The notes under the pieces were generated by a model that was not told where the DNA came from, ran no database searches, and worked only from the letters and a program-made list of their open reading frames with translations. From the NCBI GenBank assembly GCA_036172665.1, contig CM069877.1, positions 15,458,501-15,522,500 of the forward strand: 64,000 nt of DNA, read 5' to 3'. Positions 10,601-22,600 of the stretch are shown piece after piece; position 1 is the first letter of the stretch; every line of letters begins with the position of its first letter. The DNA is from Prosopocoilus inquinatus. Taxonomy: Eukaryota; Arthropoda; Insecta; Coleoptera; Lucanidae. The position numbers and the translations under genes were made by a program.

Positions 10601-13600
10601 TCAAAGTAAAATTAAGCCTAACTCATCTCAATGTAAAATTAAAGTCCCCGTCTCAAGGTTAACCCAAACCAAGGAAACCCTGACGCTCGTTAGGAACTGA
10701 AATGAGCGCGCTCTGGGCAATATTCTTTCTCTCTCATGTAAATGATTTTGTATATTTTGCTTTTCCTTTTAAACGCCCAAAGTGCTCATCCGTTACAATT
10801 TTTGAACGCAACCCTGCTCTAACCAACCCAAGTAAAGAACTTAAAAAAAAAAACTATTTAAATTAAGGCTAACAAATCCCAAATTTAACTCAACTAAAGT
10901 AAACTCAACCTAACTAGCAAAACTCCAATAAAATTAAGTTCAACATAAGTGAAGCTAACCCAATTTCATAGAAAAGATGAAATTAAAAAGAAAATTGGTA
11001 AAGTTTAAAAAATTATTCCATAGCCCTTTTTTGGGATTCTCTTTTCTATTTAGGGGGGCCCCGTCATGTGATAAGGGCCCGAGGCTCAAAACACTCTCTC
11101 GTTTCAATAAAAAAAAAGTTTAACTCACCTGTCTCGCATTCGCATCCAACTGAGAATTCGGAGCCAGGACCTGATCAGATCGCAGCAACTGCGCATGGCT
11201 AACTTCAACGGAGAAACTCGGCAACCAAGAAACGTACCTAGACCCTAAAAACCACAACGTCAATTCAGGCCCGGCTAGTTTCCACCTTACACTTACCATC
11301 GAAATGAAAGAAGTGATTCAGCTGCCTTCGAACCGGTTGAAGGTCATCGGGCTGCAGCTCTGGGGGCGTCAGGCGAGTCGCAGAGGGCGACTGGATGTTC
11401 AGGGTCAAACGACACGTCGGGCAAGACGTGTGCTGCTCCAGCCACGATTGCAAACATGTACTACAACAAATCCAAAATAAGATACTTGCAAAGGTAGCAG
11501 CTTAGTTAACTTGAATAAAGTTGGAGCAACTTCACACATTCGGTTGTTATTTCTGTTCACACTGTACTTTTCAAAACAAACAAAGACGTACTTGTGAAAC
11601 AAGTGCGTGCAAGGCAGTTTCCGGGCAGACTCCATTTTCTCCCAGCAGATAGCACAGTTGTCAGAGTTTTCGGCGAGCTCTTCCGGCGAAGCCATTGGGT
11701 AACTGTAATCACAGACATTTAATTCGTTGGATTAGACTGATTAGAGTAATTGCTTCATACTTTTGTTCCAGGTGATTTCTGACCAGAAGATAGTTCCGGT
11801 GCTTCTTGTATCGCTCCTGGATTTCGTGGAACAAATAGCGGAGCTGCATACAGATGACGAGGCTGGCCATCGACAAGAAAATGTTACTCCACAACAACAT
11901 GTGCGAGTGGTGGATAAAGTCGATGATCAAAGCCGAGAGCTCGAAGCCCAATTCAATGTAATACAGTACGGGCCCTCGCTTTTCCCAGATTTTATTCATG
12001 TCGGTGGAGGAGACCGCCCCGGTTCCTTCTTGTTTCATGTCGTATAAGTGAAGTATGTAACGCAGTATAACGTGTAAAGTACGTATGCCAAGTAGGACAA
12101 CCTGAAACACACACATCCCCTGATTACTCTTGTGCAACTAGAAAAAAGAAAAAGGGATTGCAGCGGTATACCTCTGCTGACATAAAAGCGAACGTGTTGA
12201 TTCCACCGAAGAACCCCACAAACACTGACACCAGCAGCATGAACCCCGAGAGGGCAAAAATGCACAGGAGCAGCGCAAATAGTTTCACGTGGCTAGACAC
12301 GGGGGTTGTCGGGGAAAATGAGAGCTAAAAAAAATAAATAAAGTTATGCGGAAGGGGAAGTCCCAGACGGGGAATGTTCTTACGTATTCAAATCTGTCTT
12401 TGCTAAGTTGCGAGAGTAAGTGCAAGAAGCCGAGGAGGGAGAACCACGAGCACCACAGCAGCACCTCGTCGATGTACTGGACATTAATCACGCCGAACAC
12501 GAAGATGAACTTGTAAAAGACGAAGTTCCAAAACTTGTCCTTCAGGTGTTGCTGCTCGGAGACCCTTAGCTCGCCGAAGACGAGCTTCTGGACGCACCTT
12601 CCTATTAGAATCAGCCAGCAGAAGGCCATGTTTATCATAGTCTGGAATTATAAAAACAAAACGGGCTTAGCTACACGTCGAAAGTTGCTTGTTTGCATTA
12701 AAGCGTGAACCACTCGGCATATTAATTTATTGATTAATAATTGCGAAACTGAAACGAAAAAGAATGTAATTTCCTTGACCTTCAAGTCCTTCGTCGTGGA
12801 AAATTATTATGAAATAATTTATGCATTTAAATATTCATGTTTCATTCAAGTGTGTACGTGGCCTTTAGACATTAAACACGGTGTTAATAAAAAAACCTGT
12901 ACACACTTTGGCATGTGATAGTAGAGATGAAAAAAATATAAAATCGTCGATTTTTTGCTGATGAAAAGAAGTTCGCAGGAAAAGAGAACTGTCAAAATGA
13001 GTTAAAAAATCAAAATAAGGCAAGAAAAGAGAACTGTCAAAATGAATTAAAAAACAAAATAAGAATACATAATGCAAAAGCAGCAAGAAGAATAGAAAAA
13101 ACAAGAAAGTTCCACTGCTTAGACGAATGAACCAAAAACAAATGATTCTCCACTCCCCGAACGAAAAAAAAACAAGTACAAAACAAAAGACAACTGCGAA
13201 GAAGCTTCAACAATCAATTATTTAAAAATAAACAAAAGAAAAATACAAAGTATAAAATAAATTAGAAAAAAAGTACCACAATGTTAAGACAAATGAAAAT
13301 GGACGAAACTAACAAAATACATAAAGAATAGAAAAAACAAAAGAAGTTCGACTGCTTAGATGAATGGACCGAAAACAAGTGACTCTCCAGACGAAAAGAA
13401 AAACTAGTAAAAAACAAAAGACAGCTGTAAAGAAGCGTCAATCAACAAAATGTGAACTATCAATTAGATAAAAATAAACAGAAGAGACATACAAAGTATA
13501 AAATAAATTAAAAAGAAAAAACAAGTACCAAAAACAAATGATTCTACATTCCCCGAACGAAAAAAAAAAAACTAGTACAAAACAAAAGACAACTGTAAAG

Positions 13601-16600
13601 AAGCATCAACAATCATTTATATAAAAATAAACAAAAGAGAAATACAAAATATAAAATAAATTAGAAAAAAAAAAGAAACAGAAGTACCGCAATGTTAAGA
13701 AAAATGAAAATCGACGAAAGTTTTTGCAAATAAATACAAATTCATAGGAATCGAAAGAAAACCGTAAAAACGAATTAAAACAAAATACATAAAGAACAGA
13801 AAAAACAAAAGAAGTTCGAATGCTTAGATGAATGAACCGAAAACAAACGGCTCTCCACGCGAGAAAAAAAACGAGTAGAAAACAAAATACAGTAAGTAAA
13901 GAAGCGTCAACCAACAAAATGTGAACAATCAATTAGAAGAAAATAAACAAAAGAGATATACAAAGTATAAAATAAATTTCAAAAAAAGAAAAACAAGTAC
14001 CAAAAACACTCCTCAGACGAAAAAAAAAAACTAGTACAAAACAAAAGACAACTGTAAGAAGCATCAACAATTATTTATATAAAAATTAAGAAATAAGAAA
14101 TAAAAAATATAAAATAAATTAGAAAAAAAAAAGAGGTACCGCAATGTTAAGAAAAATGAAAATCGACGAAAGTTTTTGCAAATAAATACAAATTCACAGG
14201 AATCGAAAGAAAACCGTAAAAACGAGTCAAAACAAAATACATAAAGAATAGAAAACACCAAAAGAAGTTTGATTGCTCATAGGAATGAACAGAAAACAAA
14301 CGACTTTCCGGACGAGAAAAAAAAAAACTAGTAGAAAACAAAAGACAACTGTAAAAAAGTGTCAACCAACAAAATGTGAACAATCAATTAGATAAAAATA
14401 AACAAAAGAGATAAAGTTTAAAATAAATTAAAAAAAAAAAAAATGAATGAACCGAAAACAAATGACTCTCCACACGAGAAAAAAACGACTAGAAAATACT
14501 TAATAAAGGTGTCTACGCTGTGTGTTTAGTATTACTCTTTTAGAATTAATATTTTTCACATAAAATTTTGGCTTTTAACATTTTTACAGCATAAGAAATT
14601 TTCATTAGGTCGTAACTTATTTTTTCCAAATGGAACTTCTTACGACCTAATGAATATTTCTTATGCTGTAAAAAAATGTTAAAAACCAAAGTGCAATAAA
14701 AGCAGTGGCTTTCTCGAATTACTTGATCGCTTTCAATTCGAATTGAATCGAATTCAGCATTTTATTTAATTTATTGATCTCAAATTTTAGGTAAAAAATA
14801 AAAATTCTAGAAGAGTAAACACATAGCGCGTGCACCCTGTATGGGTGAGAATGGGACATGGGTTTCTAACAACCTTTTTCTCGTTTTGATTTCTACTATC
14901 ACCTGCTAAAGAGTGTACAGATTATTTATCAACAGTTGTATGTAAAATGGAACATTTTTAAAAATTTAGCGACGATCCTACTCGTATTTATGTTTTTCGA
15001 ATTGCACAGCTCTAAAAATATACCGCGGTGGAAAAACAGTTGTTATTTTTAACGAAGCCGCCGCATAAACATAAGCAACTCTGATTACTGGATGTGGCTT
15101 GCTTAATTCGTGTCAGGGTCGCGAAAATTAACATAAATTAAGTCCCCGATAATATTGGTCGTTATATGTTATAGGTATAAACCAAGAGTGTCCTCTTCCC
15201 TAAACCAGTGTTGAATTTGCTTAATTAATTTGTACTCTATTCGTTTGGAGGTCAGCATACAAGAAAGAAAAAACTAACGAGTGTTTAATTAAACTTTTAA
15301 ACAAAGCACAATGGAACAAGTTTTTAATGAAACGTTTCATTCGCATCGCAGATAAACCATGAATAACTGGCTGTAGAGTCATACTCATTACTTATTTTTT
15401 TATTTACAGATTCTGTTTATTTATTATTATTTTTCTGCAAATGACTAACTGTGAAAACTGACATTGTGTTGCTAGATTACTTATAGGCTTGGCGCAAATT
15501 CGAATGACATTCGTCAATCTAAATCGTAATTTTTCTCATGACAAATTGGAGTACAATACAAATACAAACATTTAATAATGTCACAAATTAAAGGGAAGGA
15601 TATTGATGGTGTAATTAATAAAATAATTAAGGAAAGAATCGAACCCGGGACACTTCGGTTACATGCCGAATGCTTTACCAATTAAGCTAACGTAATTCCG
15701 AAGCTCGGTGGTTTAATAGCTATTTATTATACAAATGACTTATTTGCTGTTAAAATACGATAGTTATATCCACCATTTGTTTATTATCAATTTTGAATCA
15801 CAGTTTAATTATGGGTTCATACTTCCACTAGTCTTTTATAGTTATAATACAGGGTGTTCTTTTACTGTGTGCAAATAACAAAAAAATCTCAGCATAAGTA
15901 TACGAAATGCTTGCTACCTTCTGCGGCTATATTTTGGTGGCTACCACATCATTGCCAAAAGATTTAGGAGGTACCACTTGTTTGGAACTGTTGAAATGTC
16001 CGAGAAAAACATATTTAAGTCAACGACGCCTTCTTCTCGGTATGAACACGCCCGATACCGCACTTGATCTTCAATGCAGCGTCTCGTAATAATAATCATA
16101 TATCGTTTATTAATTATTTTATTTAAAATTTTAATTCACTGAGCAAAGTAATACATTTATTCATTTTATCATATCAACTATCGATGAATAAATCCGAAAA
16201 TTTTTATACCAATTAGGCAACCCCGTTAAAAATGTTCTTTCTTCTCCCTTTTAGGCAAATCAACTTTTGCTATAATCTCGCTACTAGCTATGAAAGTATT
16301 ACTAGTTACAATCCATGGAAAAAAAAGTAATAGTCAAATTTTGATAAGTCTATTAAATATACACATGGAATGAGAAATTTACAATTTGTTTGTACCTCGC
16401 TGTTAATTTGTACGGCAACTACGAACCACAGCTTCTTGATTCTTGCACTAGTTTTTAATTTAAAAATACTTAAATTTGTAATTACTAGGAGTTAAGTCAT
16501 TTATTTATTTTAATAAATCCAGGCACATTGTAAATGTTTTGATTGACCTGTTGACCGGATCAAGTGAAATACTGACTCTGACCTATCTTCTGCTTCGGGT

Positions 16601-19600
16601 CGTAATTCAACAGGCGGCCGCATTCCACTTTTAGTTGTGCCAGCAGTTCTCAAACGGTTTCTTTAAATATTTGCACACAGTAAAAGAACACTTAGTATAT
16701 TCAAAACCGGCAAATCACTCGTAACATTGTATTAAGAGTAATTTTTAATTCGAACTTTTCCTTTTTCCCTAAAAAAAAACGCTTATAGTATGTGATTTAA
16801 AAAAAAAATTAGACAGTTTATAAGTATATTTAGGAGCGATCCTTTTAACTGAACTAGACTCTTGTCCGCTTAAAGATTAAAAACTTTTTAGTTGGCAACA
16901 TTGGTTTTTATTCAAAACCATGGCCAGCTGAATTGATATGCCCTGTACGTCCAGTCCAAGAGCATTAAAAACTAAAGTCAAAATTATTATATTCTTCAAA
17001 TTTTTGGTTATGAGTAATGTCAATTCGTCTTGATATTTAAGTTGTTAAAATAAGCGTCGGCATCGTAACCATGGTAACACCTAACTAACAGTGTTGCCAA
17101 ACGATCAAAATTTAAGTCACCAGATTGGCTGACAAAAAGTAACTAGTTACCAACTGAAAATCACCAGTTTATTTCTTTGTACTAATTTGTCGTTCATTTA
17201 AATTTTTGACTTTATTATATTGACGCTTTAAAATTATTTTATTAAATTTAGGTACAAAATGATAAAAAAAGCAAAAACTTCAAACACTCTTCCTAATTAG
17301 CTTTAGGCGAATGTACAGTTGAACGTAAAAATCGATAGCAGACAATTACAGTTTCCTGTAATTTTTCTTTCTCAAAATAATTTCTCTTTCTCGAAATGGT
17401 ATTATTTCAATGAAATAAATTTCACAGATTTTACAAAAGTTGTGAACTTGTCAAATCCGAAAGCATAGCATTTGTTAAGTGTCGTCTGTGAAATCGTGTT
17501 TAAAAAATTACAGGAAACTATAGTTTAAAAAAAATTACAGGAAACTGTAATCGCCTACTAGGAGTACTTTTTTGCTTTCGATTGTAAAATGTCTGTCCTT
17601 TAAACTTTCTTTCTAATTCTGACACAACTAAAAATATATGAATGTGTACAAAAGAGTTTACAGTTTACGAAGAAAAAGTGCCTTCTTGCAAATATTTTTA
17701 AATTGGCGGGAAAAAAGTGACGATTGACAGTTTTGACAGTTGCTCGATATTAAATATCGCAAAGAGATGCGTCTCAACTTTTATCATTGAAACTTATAGC
17801 GTTTTCCAGTGGCTGCACCACTGCGCACTGAATGTATCTCCATCTCGGTTCAGCTTTATGTAATAAAACGAGATATAGTTACACTCAGTGCACACTGGTG
17901 CAGCAAAAAACGCTATTAAAATTATTTTAATGTTATAAATTTTTTCTTATTTATATTTTATGAAAAAGCACCAGATAATCCCGAGTATTTAAAAATAATC
18001 ACCAGGTAATTAACAAATAACAAAAATCTCCAGATCTGGTGATAAATCACCACCTCTGGCAGCACTGCTAACTAATGAGAGTTAGAGGACGCTAGTTGAC
18101 AAATTCCATGGTTTGCCTTACTGGAACCACGGCCAACTGAATTGATATGTCATATACGGCCAGTCCAAAGAGCATTAAAAATGTTTTTTGGAAAAATGAA
18201 AAGCGTGTGACAAGCGGCGCCCTCACATTCAAAAGTAGTGTCAAAATTACTGTCATCTTCAAATTCTTGGTTATCAGTAATGTCAGTACGTCTTCTCGTA
18301 ATCATGGTAACATCTATACGTTGTTCACAAATTAAAAAACCACCACCTGTTGCATTATGTTGGTATAAAACATAAATCCCCTATAGAACATTATCAAAAT
18401 ACTAAGTTGGCAAAGTATTTGAAGTTTTATGTCAAAATAATTTGTCAATTCAATTTTACCATTAGATCATTTACATTTATATTTATTTTAACGAGCCGTT
18501 TCATTAATTATAGTTTGTCTGTTATAAAAGTGCTTGCGGACGATAAGGTAAAAACCATGAATTTATCATAATTATTAAATTTAGAACCTGGGATTTGTTC
18601 TGAACGTATAACCTTATCGTTCATTTCAAACACTTGCGAATTTTGTTACCAAATTTTTAACTAGGACACTGTTGCCGGTTGTATTTTTCACAAGGCAACA
18701 CTGCCAGTGGTCTTTTAATATGTGAACAAATTATAATTATTAATGAATATGAGAGGGCGTTAGTTGACACGCTTCATGGCTTGCTTTATGGGTCACACTT
18801 TTACGCGAGTTGGACTGCCCGTATATCATTTCAGCTGGCCGTGACTGGAACATATTTTTAAGCGAATTGCCACTGGCCGTATATGACATATCAATTCAGC
18901 TGGCCGTGTTCAAAACGCATTAACTTGCCGCTTGAACCACTAGAGGGCGCCATTGAAACAGTTACTAAACTGATTGCATCTTTACGAGTTTGGCTTAAAT
19001 TAATAAGATTATGTTGACTAGGGTCCCTAGATGTGATTGACATTTAACATGTCAAAAAGGGTTCGGAAGTATATATACGTCAGTTCGTTAGTAATGTCAA
19101 ATTTTATAATTGGCTGACCTAACTTGATATGATTTTTCCCATGGGTTAGAAAAAAATAAAGATTTGACGTTGTGCTTCCGAACCCTGTCCGTCATGTTAA
19201 ATGTCAATCGTATCTAGGGACCCAAATATTGACTGCTGCAATTTTAAATTTGTCTCTTCGAACATCCATTCCTGAACGACAGATGGCGTCACCATTAATT
19301 TTTTTCAAGGTTTAGGAAAGAGGTTAAAATTCACACTATTTACTTCACCGTGACGAATAGAAGTTTCGAGTGACGTCACGAATTACTTTTGTGCGGGAGG
19401 GGGGGGGGATCTCAAATCTCTAAGGTCCAGTTTTACAAATGGGGCTCAACTTTGAGCTGAGGTTTAAACCCTTAGCAACAATTATTTCAACAATTGTTGT
19501 GAAGGGTTTAAGCTTCGGCTCAAAGTTAAACCGTCGTTGTAAAACTGGGCTTAAGGTCCAGTTTTACAAATGGGGTTCAACTTTGAGATGAGGTTTAAAC

Positions 19601-22600
19601 CCTTAGCAACGATTATTTCAACAATTGTTGTGAAGGATTTAAGCTTCGGCTGAAAGTTAAACCGTCATTGTAAAACTGGGCCTAAAAGGGAACAAGGCAA
19701 CCTGCTATATGCAATGTCACTTTCACTTTTGTTTTTTTTTTTTTTTCATCTTTTTCCATCCTATGAGCAATTTAACAACTTTGGACTACATGCATAGACT
19801 ATATAGGGTTAATTAAAAGTAGGGATGACGACGGGTACCCGGGTACCCGTTTATTTAGATGGAACCGGTTCCTCTTTTTGAATACCCGTTACCCGATAAC
19901 TACCCGATACCCGATAATTACCCGTTACCCGATATTCTGAAACCACCGAACAACCAAGTAGTCTTCATTTCATTTTGCCTGATGTGATCTACATTAACAT
20001 TTTCTCGAATGAGCATCAATTACTTCAGATAATTCTATACTGGTTTTTTAAATTGTTAATCGATACTTATCGGATAGCCAAGTAGTTGTCGGATATCGGA
20101 TACTTATCGGATATCGGGTACTTATCGGATACCCGGGTACTTCTCGAGTAACGGGTACTTATCGGGTAACGGGTAACTACCCGGGTATCAATAACGGGTA
20201 CCCGGGTAGTAAACTTATCGGGTATCGGTATCCCTAGTTAAAAATATGGAGACGGCCATTTATCGCCGTGAATATTCATTTTAGGAAATTATATCTTTCA
20301 TGAAAGTTTTTCGGGAAATTTTTATCTACAATTGGAGTGTACTTGAATTTTTTTTCTTCAATTGTTTTTGAGTTACGCCTATCTATGTAATTTTCTTAAA
20401 TGGAAACTTCTGAATTTTAATCCACCATTCGGCACAGAGAAAATGGATTTAACCTCCTAACCAGAAAAAAATTGTTTAAAAACTCGATACATATTTCGGC
20501 AGCTATGCTGCCATCTTCAGTAGATGCTTTCTTCTTGATCACAAGAGAAGTGACTGTGTCATGCCGATCGCTACGTTATATACTAATTCGTTCCGCTCCA
20601 ATGAAACGTGCTCTCTGAAGCGAGCGACTCACCGGATTACATCAACCAAGTCAAGCAACACGGAACTTGCCAAAGGCCCTTGTTCGGTGTTCATTAAATC
20701 TCTCTTATTTTTGTATACGGAAATGGTTTCAAACCCGTCTAATTCCCTGTTGCTTGACGTTGCTTTTACTAACCTAAGAGTGTGTAAATCTATTTTATGA
20801 CTGGTGTCAAAAATATGCTGGGCAACACTGGATTTTTCAATTCTATTGTATTTTAAATGAGCTAAGTGTTCTTTAAAACGTGTCAATATATTTCTTTTTG
20901 TTTGCCCAATATATTTTTTAGTACTTTTCTGATTTGAATTGGTTCAGTTTTGTCTTTAGGGTTTGCCAGTAAACATTTTAAAGTATTATTATTAGTATGT
21001 GCGATTGTGAACCCCTGCGTTTTAAAATTGCTATTTAAACCTTTAGAACAATATTTGTCAAACGGAATTTTAATGTATTTGGATGTGTTTGTTTCTACCG
21101 GTAACAAAGTGGTAAGCTTTTTGATGTTGGTTTTGTTTACAATTTTCCTTAAAGTATTTTCTACGACATCTACTGAGTAACCATTGTGGACTGCTATATC
21201 TTTAATAAATCTGAGTTGTCTGTTGTTTCTTTCTTTCAGAGTGGGAAGTTGACTAGTCGTTACACACAAAATGAAGAAAATGCATTTGGTTCATAAAAAG
21301 AAACTCCCCCGCAGGGGGGATGACTCTATAATCAGTAAACCGTCTCCAAATAATGCGTAGAGGATTGTAGTGAAGGAATTTTCGTTTGCAGTTATCAAGA
21401 AATAATATAACAACCCCTTGAATGTTAAGGGTGAAGAAAGAAATAAAAAAAGTTATAACCCCCTGAATGTTAAGGGTGTCACTATTTTCACCCCCGCAGG
21501 GAGTTGACTCTGTAATTGGTAAAGCGACTCTAAATAATACGTAGAGATTGTAACTTTAAACTACAAACGAAAATTCCTTCACTACAATCCTCTACTCATT
21601 ATTTGGAGACGGTTTACTGATTACAGTCATCCCCCTACGGGGGTGGAAATAGTGCCACCCTTAACATTCAAGGGGATGTAACTTTTTTTCTGGATAACTA
21701 CAAACGAAAATTTCTTCACTACAAACAACTACAAATAATTTGACATAGTACCGGTTGGAAATCAGTCCCCCAATCTGGGGAGCTGGCCATTTTTTCCCCT
21801 CCCATAATTTTTTGATTTACTACAAACGAAAATTCTTTCTTACGTAACTCTACAAACAATTTGGCGTCGTTTTAACTAAACATTTTTTTTTTGAGTAAGT
21901 CAGAGGCCAACTTCACACAGCTAAAAAAAAAAAACTTTTTCGTGCTCCATCTAAAATTACTGATTCTTTATTCGTTCAAATTATGCTGAAAACAGTAATT
22001 TACATGTCAAAGCAGAAAAATAAAAACAGGGATTTTTCGTGAACGATTTTTAGATTGGTAGCACTGAGTGACATTGAAATGTTAAATTAAACCGCACAAA
22101 ATGAAGAAAAATTATTATTTCAGTGTTTTTAAACTATTCTATAGCTAAAATTGTCTATTTTTGTAGACCAATTCATGTAATTCAGTATTGAATTGTACCA
22201 TTAACATAAAAAAGATAAATTTCCTAACCGACGCTATCTTGACAATAATTGTTTTAATTTAAAATTTTGACGTCCGGAAAAAATTTGTGTAGGTGTCGCG
22301 TGTCCAGAAACTTTTTTGCGAGTATTCGCACTTGTGGGGTCTCGTCTTCGCATCGGTCCCACAAATCGTGCTCATACTCGCAAAAGTACAGTTTCTAGCG
22401 TTATAAAAGTAACTATTTTCGGCCTCCATTTAAAATTACTATTTTCTAGAGATGGGAGCAATCGTTTGCACCGGTGGAATGCAGTCACAATGCACCCGGT
22501 GCATTGCCAATTTACCTACATTTACATAATAAAAAATGCTTCGAAATGTTACCAAATATAGCATATTTTGCGTGGATTATTGCTATACAATTATTGACAA

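Larger units (their letters stand above)
8073..11128 (-). other. AMFR intron 8, filled with A-rich repeat
   Basis: This 3056-bp intron separates the exon ending the SFSVEV/NSQLD region from the exon with the CUE core. Most of 8200-10960 is degenerate A-rich sequence with recurring CTCAACCCAA and AATTAAAA words. It includes a three-copy 30-bp tandem repeat, a hairpin element and a repeat shared with 62250-62640. No exon-like frame was recognised. Confidence 0.8.

Noticed and set aside
11763..12047. 94-codon plus-strand frame
   Set aside because: It is antisense of AMFR exon 4, which encodes conserved membrane segments.
13606..14383. Phe-rich minus-strand frames of 65-108 codons that resemble each other
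   Set aside because: They resemble each other because they are units of the A-rich tandem array, not paralogous genes.
20561..21180. Plus-strand frames at 20561-20800 and 20950-21180
   Set aside because: They are shadows of the minus-strand Penelope-like coding region.
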